64,000 nucleotides of DNA from Sphingomonas sp. HDW15A (GTDB taxonomy: Bacteria; Pseudomonadota; Alphaproteobacteria; Sphingomonadales; Sphingomonadaceae): positions 62,001 through 126,000 of the forward strand of contig NZ_CP049870.1 in the NCBI RefSeq assembly GCF_011301715.1, read 5' to 3'. The notes under the pieces are model-generated. The model saw only the letters and a list, made by a program, of their open reading frames with translations, ran no database searches and was not told the origin of the DNA. This document shows positions 27,505 through 38,400 of the stretch, piece by piece. Every line of letters begins with the position of its first letter. Position 1 is the first letter of the stretch. The translations under genes were made by a program, and so were the position numbers.

Positions 27505-28845
27505 TTGAACGTGACTCGCGCCGGACGCCTTTCGCGTCCGGCGCGTTTCATGTTGGCAGCCTTCGCTGTCGTGGTCGCGCAAGCGCCGCTGGCGAGCACG
27601 GCGTCGGCCTACGTCGCTGCCGAAGTCGCGGCGCCTTCCATTGAAAGTTTCTACGCTACGCGCGGTGGCCGGCTGATCTGGTTCGGTCCCACACTGACCG
27701 ACACCTCGGCTGCCACGGCGTTCATCGAACTGTTGCGAAGCGCCGATGCAGATGGGCTTAACCCGCAATCCTACCCGATCGCCGCCTTGGAAGATGCGAT
27801 ACGCGGCTTGCAGGCGAAAGATTTCCCGTCGATTGCGCGCGCGGACCGCCTGTTCAGCGAAGTCCTGGTCCGCTTCGCGCGCGACCTGCGCCGCGACTCC
27901 ACGGGTGAGATGATCTGGGTCGACCAGAGTCTAAGACCTGCCGCTGCGTCGCCCGAAAAGCTGCTCAATGACTTCGCCTCGGCAGGCTCTCAGCGCGAAT
28001 ACATCGCGGAAATGCGGTGGATGAACCCGGTTTACGTCGGACTGCGCGATGCTCTTCTGAGCGGCGGTCAGAAGAGCGGGCAGGACCAGGTTCTGCGCTT
28101 GAATCTCGAACGCGCGCGCGTACTTCCGATGCCGATCGGGCGCTATCTCATCGTCAACGCCTCCGCTGCCCGGCTGACGCTTTACGACGGTGCGCGCGAG
28201 GTCGACTCGATGAAGGTGGTCGTGGGCAAGCGGACCCAGGCCACGCCGATGATGGCGGCCTTTATTCGCTACACTTCCCTGAACCCATATTGGAACGTGC
28301 CGCCCGATCTCACTGCGGAGCGGATTGCTCCGAACGTTGTGAAAGAAGGCCTCTCCTATCTCGAGAAGAAGGGCTATCAGGTCCTGTCGAGCTGGGGCGA
28401 CGACGCCCGGATACTCGATCCCGCGACAATCGACTGGCAGACGGTCGCCGATGGCCGGGCGGAAATCCGGGTCCGCCAGCTGCCGGGCCCCGAGAACGCC
28501 ATGGGGCAGATGAAATTCATGTTTCCGAATTCGCAGGGCGTCTATCTCCACGACACGCCGCAAAAGGAGCTTCTTGCCGAGGCGTCGCGAATGTTCAGTG
28601 GCGGCTGTGTCAGGCTTGAAGATGCGCCACGCTTGGCTCGCTGGCTGCATGGCCGAGCGCTCGAACCCTCGGGGGCGGCGCCGGAACAGCATGTCGACAT
28701 GAAGGATCCGGTGCCGGTTTTCATCACCTATCTCACCGCCGTGCCGGAAGAGGGTAAGATCGCCTACTATCGCGATGTATACGGACGCGACGCACAGGCG
28801 TTAGCCAAGCTGGGCACTGGGTCGACGCTGGCTAGCCGGCACTAG
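27505..28845 (+). CDS. L,D-transpeptidase, YcbB/LdtD-like
   Basis: A 446-residue periplasmic enzyme that forms 3-3 cross-links or attaches proteins to peptidoglycan. The N-terminus has a basic stretch and a hydrophobic signal (MLAAFAVVVAQAPLAS). The YkuD catalytic domain lies at about residues 210-400; the motif FSGGCVRLED places the nucleophile at Cys368, and HDTPQKELL about 18 residues earlier fits the YcbB-type active-site lid. The start is a TTG with AAGGGT upstream; an ATG at 27550 would shorten the signal. It converges on the TonB-like gene with a four-base overlap. Confidence 0.9.
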   Translation: MNVTRAGRLSRPARFMLAAFAVVVAQAPLASTASAYVAAEVAAPSIESFYATRGGRLIWFGPTLTDTSAATAFIELLRSADADGLNPQSYPIAALEDAIRGLQAKDFPSIARADRLFSEVLVRFARDLRRDSTGEMIWVDQSLRPAAASPEKLLNDFASAGSQREYIAEMRWMNPVYVGLRDALLSGGQKSGQDQVLRLNLERARVLPMPIGRYLIVNASAARLTLYDGAREVDSMKVVVGKRTQATPMMAAFIRYTSLNPYWNVPPDLTAERIAPNVVKEGLSYLEKKGYQVLSSWGDDARILDPATIDWQTVADGRAEIRVRQLPGPENAMGQMKFMFPNSQGVYLHDTPQKELLAEASRMFSGGCVRLEDAPRLARWLHGRALEPSGAAPEQHVDMKDPVPVFITYLTAVPEEGKIAYYRDVYGRDAQALAKLGTGSTLASRH

Positions 28846-29545
28846 CGGCCCCAACGTGCGACGTAGTTGACGTCCTGATACAATAAGGTGCCGTCCGCTT
28901 CGCGGGCTGGGCGGAAGCGAAGCCGTCTCGTCAGCATGTCGCAAAGCGTTGAATCGATCCGCGCGCTCCCGCTGCTGGTCGCCGTTCGACAGCGGGCGAC
29001 CCGGCCATTGGTGTCTACCAGCAGGGTGAAGACAGCTGTACCCTGCTCGATGTCGCGGCCTGCGATCGCGCGATAGTCGCGGTTGCTTATCCGTCCTGCC
29101 ACGAGCAGCGCGCCGGTCCGGCCGGCACCGAGGCCGGTTCCACTTCCACCCGTTCCAGCCCCGACCCGCCGGCTCCCGGCCCCGTCCCGCTGTCCGCATT
29201 TCCGGTCGACGGATTGCTTCCGGTGCCGGGCGTCGGCGCAGCGATGACCGGTGTCGGTCGGGGGAGGGGGGAAGGCAGGGCTACGACAGGGCTGGGCTCG
29301 GCCTTCTTGCCTTCGACACCTTCCTCCTGCCGGACCTTGTGCTCCACTTTTCGCCGTTCCGTGAGCGGCCGGGGCGGAGGCGGCAAAGCCACGTCGTAAG
29401 TTTCCAGAATATTTTCGCGGCGGTCGTCTTCGCGAAGCGCGAGCCCGGTGACGAAAGCAATTCCAACGAACAGGTTCACTGCGATCGCGGCGGCTGCGGC
29501 CCGGGCTCGCTCGGCCGATGTTTCGAACGAATGGCGCCCGCTCAC
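28842..29545 (-). CDS. TonB-like energy transducer, frameshifted in this sequence
   Basis: The first reading frame gives an N-terminal membrane anchor ([17 protein letters not shown]), a proline-rich stretch (LPPPPRPL), a basic segment and a low-complexity linker of about 60 residues, then stops at 29087-29089. A second frame continues with the folded TonB C-terminal domain ([24 protein letters not shown] start, [26 protein letters not shown]). Adding one base close to 29105-29112 joins them as [12 protein letters not shown]. The joined protein of about 234 residues would link the inner membrane to TonB-dependent receptors. Partner exbB and exbD genes are not nearby. The start overlaps the next gene's stop by four bases. 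Confidence 0.75.
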
Positions 29546-31830
29546 GGCTGCCTCTTCAGCTCCGCCTCCCGCTGCAGCAAACGCGACAGTTGCGCCATGC
29601 CATTGAGATATGGCGGGGGAACGAAGATCTCACGATAGTCCTGGGACGCAGCAGCCCTAAGCGTCCACATCGGATCGATCAGGTGCGGCCTTGCAAGTGC
29701 GACAAGGTCAGCCCGGCCCGAAGCGAGGATTGCATTGGCGTGATCGAACTCGGTGATGTTGCCGACCGCCATAGTCGCAAGCTTGGCCTCATTCCGGATC
29801 TTGTCCGAGAAGGGCGTCTGGAACATTCGACCGTACACCGGCTTGGCGTCCGCCCAAGTCTGGCCTGCCGACACGTCGATGAGGTCCGCTCCAGCATCGG
29901 CAAACGCGCGAGCGATTTCTACTGCCTCGTCCGGAGTAACGCCGTCGTCGCCAGCCCAGTCGGTGGCGGAAATTCGAACGGACATGGGCCGTTCCTGAGG
30001 CCAGGCGTCTCGCATCGCTCGAAATATCTCGAGCGGAAAACGCAGCCGGTTCGCCAAGGTGCCGCCATAGTCGTCGGTACGCCGGTTCTGGAGCGGCGTG
30101 ATGAAGCTGGAAAGCAAATAACCGTGGGCCGCATGAAGCTCGATCATGTCGAATCCCGCTTCGATGCCGCGCCGGGTTGCGGCTACGAACTGGTCGCGAA
30201 CGAGATCCATGTCCTTTCGAGTCATTGGCCTCGGCACCTGACTGGTCGGAGCCCATGGGACATCGCTTGCGGCGATCAGCGGCCAATTACCCTGCGCCAG
30301 TGGAGCGTCCATCTTCTCCCATCCTAGCTGGGTGGAGCCCTTGCCGCCCGAATGGCCTAGCTGAAGACAGATCTTCGCTTCGCCATGCTGGTGCGCATAG
30401 TTCGTTATCCGCTGCCATGCCTCCGTCTGCTCGTCGCTCCACAATCCCGTGCAGCCGGGCGTGATACGTCCGGTTGGCGACACGCAGGTCATTTCCGTGA
30501 ATACCAGCCCCGCGCCGCCCATGGCCCGCGACCCGTAGTGGACAAGGTGAAAGTCGTTCGGGACGCCCTCGACCGCTGAATAAGTCGCCATCGGCGAAAC
30601 AACGACGCGATTGGCGATGTCCATCTGTCGCAAGCGGAATGGCGCGAACATCGGCGGTGCTGCCCGTTCGGAGCCTGTGGCCTTCTCCCAGAAGCGTTTT
30701 TCGATCCCGCCGAGCCATGCCTTGTCGCGAAGCCGCAAATTCTCGTGACTGATCCGCTGGCTGCGGGTCATCAGCGAATAAGCGAACTGCCACGGTTCAA
30801 AGCCAAGGTACCGCTCCACCGTTTCGAACCATTCCGTGGAGTTGCGCGCACTGTTCTGAAGTTTGACCACCTCAAGCGCGCGTTCCTCCTGATATTCGGC
30901 TAGCGCTTCTTCCGGCGCGAGAGATGGCCGGTTGAGCACTTCGGCCAGCTTGATGGCGTCTTCTAGCGCGAGCTTCGTCCCAGAGCCGATTGAGAAGTGC
31001 GCCGTATGGGCAGCATCGCCAAGGAGAACGATCTTCCCTGCACTCCACTTTCGGCAGGAAATTCGCTTGAAATTGAGCCAGGCCGCCGATCCCCGCAAAT
31101 GGGCAGCGTTGGAGATCAGCCGATGGCCGCCCAAGTATCGGGCGAAAATATTCTCGCACAGCGCGATCGATTCCTCGGAATCCATTCTGTCGAGGCCAAG
31201 CCCCTTCCAGGTTTGCTCCGAACATTCGACGATGAACGTCGAGCAGTCGTCGGAGAACCGGTAGGCGTGGGCCCAGATCCAGCCGGCTTCGGTTTCTTCA
31301 AAAGCGAAGGTGAAGGCGTCGAACAGCTTGTCCGTTCCCAGCCAAATGAACTTGTTGGCGCGGGTTTCGACCTCGACTTGGAAGGCATCGGCCATGCGAT
31401 CGCGAATGCGGCTGTTGATTCCGTCGGCTGCAATTACGAGGTCATATTCAGTGAGGGTGAGGTCGAGGTCGCATTCCGTCCCGAAGTGGAGCGATACCCC
31501 CAGCTGCTCTGCGCGGTGCGAGAGAATCTCCAGCAGGTCCTTTCGCCCGATTCCCACGAAACCGTGACCTGACGAGCGTTCGACCTGTCCGCGAAGATGG
31601 ACCTCAATATCATCCCAGTGCGCAAAGCCCTCAGCGATGCTCTGGGCGGAGTCGGGGTCGTTGGCCTGAAGATTCTCCAGCGTCTGGTCTGAGAACACGA
31701 CGCCCCATCCGAAGGTGACACCGCGCGCGTTGCGCTCGAAGACATCGATCTGATGATCCCGATTTCTCAGTTTCATGGAAATCGCGAAATAGAGCCCGGC
31801 TGGCCCTCCGCCGATGCAAGCGATCTTCAT
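29542..31830 (-). CDS. Two-domain flavoprotein: FAD monooxygenase fused to old-yellow-enzyme reductase (2-aminobenzoyl-CoA monooxygenase/reductase or salicylyl-CoA 5-hydroxylase type)
   Basis: A 762-residue fusion. Residues 1 to about 370 are an aromatic-ring monooxygenase with FAD motifs [13 protein letters not shown] and [17 protein letters not shown]. Residues about 395-760 form an old-yellow-enzyme (NADH:flavin oxidoreductase) domain with [33 protein letters not shown] and RRTDDYGG. This pairing is known from 2-aminobenzoyl-CoA monooxygenase/reductase and salicylyl-CoA 5-hydroxylase, which act on aromatic CoA esters. The methionine before KIACIGGG is used as start, since the longer reading has no support. 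No CoA ligase or other aromatic pathway gene lies in the window, so the substrate stays open. Confidence 0.85.
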   Translation of the reverse strand: MKIACIGGGPAGLYFAISMKLRNRDHQIDVFERNARGVTFGWGVVFSDQTLENLQANDPDSAQSIAEGFAHWDDIEVHLRGQVERSSGHGFVGIGRKDLLEILSHRAEQLGVSLHFGTECDLDLTLTEYDLVIAADGINSRIRDRMADAFQVEVETRANKFIWLGTDKLFDAFTFAFEETEAGWIWAHAYRFSDDCSTFIVECSEQTWKGLGLDRMDSEESIALCENIFARYLGGHRLISNAAHLRGSAAWLNFKRISCRKWSAGKIVLLGDAAHTAHFSIGSGTKLALEDAIKLAEVLNRPSLAPEEALAEYQEERALEVVKLQNSARNSTEWFETVERYLGFEPWQFAYSLMTRSQRISHENLRLRDKAWLGGIEKRFWEKATGSERAAPPMFAPFRLRQMDIANRVVVSPMATYSAVEGVPNDFHLVHYGSRAMGGAGLVFTEMTCVSPTGRITPGCTGLWSDEQTEAWQRITNYAHQHGEAKICLQLGHSGGKGSTQLGWEKMDAPLAQGNWPLIAASDVPWAPTSQVPRPMTRKDMDLVRDQFVAATRRGIEAGFDMIELHAAHGYLLSSFITPLQNRRTDDYGGTLANRLRFPLEIFRAMRDAWPQERPMSVRISATDWAGDDGVTPDEAVEIARAFADAGADLIDVSAGQTWADAKPVYGRMFQTPFSDKIRNEAKLATMAVGNITEFDHANAILASGRADLVALARPHLIDPMWTLRAAASQDYREIFVPPPYLNGMAQLSRLLQREAELKRQP

Positions 31831-32447
31831 GGCTCGCAACCCTAGCGCCGAGTTACAGGGCGGCAATGGAATTCGGGTTTGGCGCCCTTCCGATGATCGC
31901 GACTCGGGAAATGACGATTGATTCGCTGCCACCGCGGGAGCCCAACGCCCCGGAATCGCTCATTTCGTCCCGATTCGGAACGCTGGACGGAATTTTTTCG
32001 CAGTGAAATTGCGGGCCGAGCGGACTCGTATTTCCTACTCAAAAATCTCTCTGTGCCCCGATTAACTTGTCATAAATCATCTTTGCAAAATTAACAGAGG
32101 TTTACCATACAACAACAAGACGATTACACGTCTAGTATTACTCACCTAAAAACTCGGCTATTCTCTCGTAGCATGAATAGCATCAGGCAAAGGCGCCGCG
32201 TGATCCCAACAATAGTAGTAGAGAAGTAGCCCAACGTTAATCATTTTTAGTTGAGATTGTAAAAGATTCAGATTCAAAACCGATCGTCTAACGCGCTCCT
32301 TCCGCTTGCTTTTTTTACGTTGCAGTGTTTGCTTCAACACGGATGCGGGAGACTTGAGCGAGCTGTTAACCATTCTTGGTTAACTGGCCCGACCCCTTTT
32401 CCCGCGAAACAGGACGGCTCCTCCGGGCGCCACGGCAAAGGTGGGTT
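31831..32447. other. Long AT-richer intergenic region before the adhesin gene
   Basis: About 617 bases with no credible gene, clearly richer in A and T from about 31990 to 32360 than the coding DNA on both sides. It separates the divergent monooxygenase and adhesin genes and so should hold both promoters. Seen in it are a short inverted repeat (AGACG-ATTACA-CGTCT, 32118-32133), a run of seven T near 32312, and the palindrome described separately. Its base composition would suit binding by nucleoid proteins or stress regulators; that is inference. Confidence 0.6.
32365..32384. promoter_or_regulatory. Perfect inverted repeat GTTAACCA-N4-TGGTTAAC, candidate operator
   Basis: Two perfect 8-base arms flank a four-base spacer, 64 to 83 bases before the adhesin start codon. 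The symmetry and position suit the binding site of a dimeric regulator. No T-tract follows, so a terminator is unlikely. The regulator is unknown. Confidence 0.45.
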
Positions 32448-35400
32448 ATGCGAAACGAAGATGCTTCCCAGGCGGGTCTGAACGAATCCGGCACGGTCAA
32501 CGCACGTGACGATGCCGACCACCTCGCGGCCAAGGATTTCGGTCCAGCCACTGGAAATCTCATCACCGGCGCGGGCACCATCAACGGTTCCGCAGGAACG
32601 GATATCGGCGGCGCCGATGCCAGGATCGTTGCAGTCGAGGGCTCGGGCGGATCCGACACCACTTTCTCCGCAGGGAAGCTCGAGGTCGCGGGCCAATATG
32701 GAACGCTGACGATCGATGCCGACGGCAACTACAGCTATGTCCGCAACGCGGGCACGCCAGCCGGCGTGTCCGACGTTTTCACCTACACGCTTCAGGGCCA
32801 GGGCGGCGCGTCCGATACCGCTAAGCTGATCATCAACATCGGCGATGTGCCGATGTTGGCGACCGATGGAACGCGCGTCATTCCAGGACCCGACGGGACC
32901 GTCGTACTACCCGCCGGCGTCGAGCTTTCCGACGTTCGCGTCGTTGGCCGCGACCTGGTCGTGACCCTACCCGACGGCTCGACGATGGTCATCGTCGATG
33001 GCGCGATTTTCGTTCCGCAGCTCGTCCTGGACGGCGTTGAAGTCCCGGCAAGCAACCTTGCCGCGCTTCTGATTGGCGCCGAGCCGACTCCGGCTGCCGG
33101 AGACCTTTCCCCGGCGCAGCAGAGCAGCGGGGGCAACTTCGCGCTTCCGCCGCCCCCGCTGGATCCGGGCGTTCCGCTTGGCGACCTTCTTCCTCCGACC
33201 GAGCTCACTTACACGCCGCCGGAAACTCAGGAACTGTTCGACGCCGTCGATAACGAGCCGGTAGCGGGAATCGCCTCGATCGCTCTCGATGACGACGACA
33301 TTCCGGGGCGCAACGGCAATCCCGGGGGCCCGAACGACGACGTTGGTAGCCCGAATGCGGCGGGCAGCGGGATCCTTCCCGGCTCAGACGGCGATGGCAG
33401 CCTTGAATGGGCCCTTCTGTCGAGCGGCGCACCGAGCGGCTTCAGCTACAATCTGCAACCCGACGGATCGATCCAGGTCGTCCAGGTGCAGGGCGGCAAC
33501 AATGTGGTCGTTCTCACCATCACGGTGAATGCGGACACCGGCGCGTACACGGTGACGGAAAATAACCCGATCCGGCACGCCACTGGTGATACCGAGAACA
33601 ACAGCATCTTCGTCATCAATTATTCCGTGACCGACGATGACGGCGACGTTGCGCTCGGCACTCTTACTGTCAACGTCGATGACGACACGCCGACGGTGAC
33701 CGTTGCAGCTGGTTCTGACGCAAACGTGCTCCTGACCACCGACGACGCCCAGACGATTGGGGCCGCCAGCGATACGGCCGTCAGTCTCGCCGATTTCAGC
33801 GGCGTATTCGGCGCGACGGTTGTGTCGGCCGGTGCAGACGGGCTCGGTGCTGGCTCGTCCAGTGCTTACTCTTTGAACATTACGGGTTCGGTCTCAGGGC
33901 TCTCGAGCCATGGAAATGCGATCAACCTTTTCATTCTGAACGGCGTGGTGGTCGGTACGACGGGCGGCCAGCCGGCCAGCCTTGCTGACGCCAACATTGT
34001 TTTCACCGTCTCGGTCAGCAACACCGGCGTTGTCACCCTGACGCAGCTTCAGCAGATCGATCATCCGATCGCGAGCGATCCGACTGCGACGGGCGCGCCA
34101 TTCGCCGACCATATCGTCAGCATGGCCGACGGCCTGGTAACCCTGACCCGTACGGAGACCGTGGTCGACAATGACGGCGACTCCGTCACTGGCTCGGCAA
34201 GCGTCAACATTGGTGCCAACCTGCGCTTCACCGACGATGGTCCGACGATCGACCCGACGCTGAACGAGGTCCGTGGCGCGATCGTGGATGAGAGCGCGCC
34301 TGTTTCTGCGGCGACGATCCCCTTGGTCGGCGGCTATACCGCCGGGGACGATCCGCATCTCGACGGTGGCCTTGCCATCGGCAGTGGCAGCACGTCCGGT
34401 GCAGTCATCGACGCCAACGCAGTGTTCGGGGCTGACGGCCCGGCCAATGGTGGCGGTGTTACCTATGCGCTCGATGTGCTGAATGCCGTCTCCGGGCTGG
34501 AGACTACGGAAGGCGTCGCGATCAACCTCGTCGAGCTTTCGAACGGTGTCGTGGTCGGTGTCGTCGACGGGACGACGACGGTTGCCTTCGCGATACAGAT
34601 CAACTCCTCAACGGGTGTCGTCACGGTCGAGCAATATCTCAGTTTGCAGCACCCGGAATTCCCGAACAATTACGACGAGTCGATCAATCTCAATGAAGGT
34701 TCGCTTGGCGTTACCGTCACGGCGACGGACTTCGATGGCGATACCGCGACTTCGCCAGCGATCGACATTACTCCGCTGATCGACTTCCGCGATGATGGTC
34801 CGTCCGTGAGCGCGACCCTCAATGCCCAGGCGACCGTGACTCTCGACGAGACCGGTCCGGGCGCGGCTGCGACCATCGCGCTTGGCGGCAACACCGCCGG
34901 CAACGATGAGGATGTGGCCGGTGCGGGTCCGATCTCGCGGGCGGTATCGGGCGCCGCGGTGCTCAACGTCGGTCCGCTGTACGGCGCCGACGGCCAGGGC
35001 ACGAGCGGCTATGTGATCACGGTTGCCAATGCGGCTTCGGGGGTGACCACCACCGAGGGCGAGGCGATCACGCTGGTCCAGCTCAATGCGACCACGATCC
35101 TCGGCGTCGTCGCCGCTGGCGGCGAGCATGCCGGCCAGGTGGCGTTCGCGATCCAGATCAACGGGACGACGGGCGCGCTGACGGTCGAGCAGTATCTGAG
35201 CCTCGATCATCCGGTGAACCCCAACCCCAACGATCCGCTGCAGCTTGCTGCCGGTGCGATCACGGCGACCGCGACGGTCACCGATGGTGACGGCGACCCG
35301 GCTTCCTCGGGTGCGGTCGACATCACCGGCCTGATCACGTTCCTGGACGATGGTCCGTCGGCGAACGCGACCCTCAATGCCCAGGCGACCGTGACTCTCG

Positions 35401-38400
35401 ACGAGACCGGTCCGGGCGCGGCTGCGACCATCGCGCTTGGCGGCAACACCGCCGGCAACGATGAGGATGTGGCCGGTGCGGGTCCGATCTCGCGGGCGGT
35501 ATCGGGCGCCGCGGTGCTCAACGTCGGTCCGCTGTACGGCGCCGACGGCCAGGGCACGAGCGGCTATGTGATCACGGTTGCCAATGCGGCTTCGGGGTGA
35601 CCACCACCGAGGGCGAGGCGATCACGCTGGTCCAGCTCAATGCGACCACGATCCTCGGCGTCGTCGCCGCTGGCGGCGAGCATGCCGGCCAGGTGGCGTT
35701 CGCGATCCAGATCAACGGGACGACGGGCGCGCTGACGGTCGAGCAGTATCTGAGCCTCGATCATCCGGTGAACCCCAACCCCAACGATCCGCTGCAGCTT
35801 GCTGCCGGTGCGATCACGGCGACCGCGACGGTCACCGATGGTGACGGCGACCCGGCTTCCTCGGGTGCGGTCGACATCACCGGCCTGATCACGTTCCTGG
35901 ACGATGGTCCGTCGGCGAACGCGACCCTCAATGCCCAGGCGACCGTGACTCTCGACGAGACCGGTCCGGGCGCGGCTGCGACCATCGCGCTTGGCGGCAA
36001 CACCGCCGGCAACGATGAGGATGTGGCCGGTGCGGGTCCGATCTCGCGGGCGGTATCGGGCGCCGCGGTGCTCAACGTCGGTCCGCTGTACGGCGCCGAC
36101 GGCCAGGGCACGAGCGGCTATGTGATCACGGTTGCCAATGCGGCTTCGGGGGTGACCACCACCGAGGGCGAGGCGATCACGCTGGTCCAGCTCAATGCGA
36201 CCACGATCCTCGGCGTCGTCGCCGCTGGCGGCGAGCATGCCGGCCAGGTGGCGTTCGCGATCCAGATCAACGGGACGACGGGCGCGCTGACGGTCGAGCA
36301 GTATCTGAGCCTCGATCATCCGGTGAACCCCAACCCCAACGATCCGCTGCAGCTTGCTGCCGGTGCGATCACGGCGACCGCGACGGTCACCGATGGTGAC
36401 GGCGACCCGGCTTCCTCGGGTGCGGTCGACATCACCGGCCTGATCACGTTCCTGGACGATGGTCCGTCGGCGAACGCGACCCTCAATGCCCAGGCGACCG
36501 TGACTCTCGACGAGACCGGTCCGGGCGCGGCTGCGACCATCGCGCTTGGCGGCAACACCGCCGGCAACGATGAGGATGTGGCCGGTGCGGGTCCGATCTC
36601 GCGGGCGGTATCGGGCGCCGCGGTGCTCAACGTCGGTCCGCTGTACGGCGCCGACGGCCAGGGCACGAGCGGCTATGTGATCACGGTTGCCAATGCGGCT
36701 TCGGGGGTGACCACCACCGAGGGCGAGGCGATCACGCTGGTCCAGCTCAATGCGACCACGATCCTCGGCGTCGTCGCCGCTGGCGGCGAGCATGCCGGCC
36801 AGGTGGCGTTCGCGATCCAGATCAACGGGACGACGGGCGCGCTGACGGTCGAGCAGTATCTGAGCCTCGATCATCCGGTGAACCCCAACCCCAACGATCC
36901 GCTGCAGCTTGCTGCCGGTGCGATCACGGCGACCGCGACGGTCACCGATGGTGACGGCGACCCGGCTTCCTCGGGTGCGGTCGACATCACCGGCCTGATC
37001 ACGTTCCTGGACGATGGTCCGTCGGCGAACGCGACCCTCAATGCCCAGGCGACCGTGACTCTCGACGAGACCGGTCCGGGCGCGGCTGCGACCATCGCGC
37101 TTGGCGGCAACACCGCCGGCAACGATGAGGATGTGGCCGGTGCGGGTCCGATCTCGCGGGCGGTATCGGGCGCCGCGGTGCTCAACGTCGGTCCGCTGTA
37201 CGGCGCCGACGGCCAGGGCACGAGCGGCTATGTGATCACGGTTGCCAATGCGGCTTCGGGGGTGACCACCACCGAGGGCGAGGCGATCACGCTGGTCCAG
37301 CTCAATGCGACCACGATCCTCGGCGTCGTCGCCGCTGGCGGCGAGCATGCCGGCCAGGTGGCGTTCGCGATCCAGATCAACGGGACGACGGGCGCGCTGA
37401 CGGTCGAGCAGTATCTGAGCCTCGATCATCCGGTGAACCCCAACCCCAACGATCCGCTGCAGCTTGCTGCCGGTGCGATCACGGCGACCGCGACGGTCAC
37501 CGATGGTGACGGCGACCCGGCTTCCTCGGGTGCGGTCGACATCACCGGCCTGATCACGTTCCTGGACGATGGTCCGTCGGCGAACGCGACCCTCAATGCC
37601 CAGGCGACCGTGACTCTCGACGAGACCGGTCCGGGCGCGGCTGCGACCATCGCGCTTGGCGGCAACACCGCCGGCAACGATGAGGATGTGGCCGGTGCGG
37701 GTCCGATCTCGCGGGCGGTATCGGGCGCCGCGGTGCTCAACGTCGGTCCGCTGTACGGCGCCGACGGCCAGGGCACGAGCGGCTATGTGATCACGGTTGC
37801 CAATGCGGCTTCGGGGGTGACCACCACCGAGGGCGAGGCGATCACGCTGGTCCAGCTCAATGCGACCACGATCCTCGGCGTCGTCGCCGCTGGCGGCGAG
37901 CATGCCGGCCAGGTGGCGTTCGCGATCCAGATCAACGGGACGACGGGCGCGCTGACGGTCGAGCAGTATCTGAGCCTCGATCATCCGGTGAACCCCAACC
38001 CCAACGATCCGCTGCAGCTTGCTGCCGGTGCGATCACGGCGACCGCGACGGTCACCGATGGTGACGGCGACCCGGCTTCCTCGGGTGCGGTCGACATCAC
38101 CGGCCTGATCACGTTCCTGGACGATGGTCCGTCGGCGAACGCGACCCTCAATGCCCAGGCGACCGTGACTCTCGACGAGACCGGTCCGGGCGCGGCTGCG
38201 ACCATCGCGCTTGGCGGCAACACCGCCGGCAACGATGAGGATGTGGCCGGTGCGGGTCCGATCTCGCGGGCGGTATCGGGCGCCGCGGTGCTCAACGTCG
38301 GTCCGCTGTACGGCGCCGACGGCCAGGGCACGAGCGGCTATGTGATCACGGTTGCCAATGCGGCTTCGGGGGTGACCACCACCGAGGGCGAGGCGATCAC

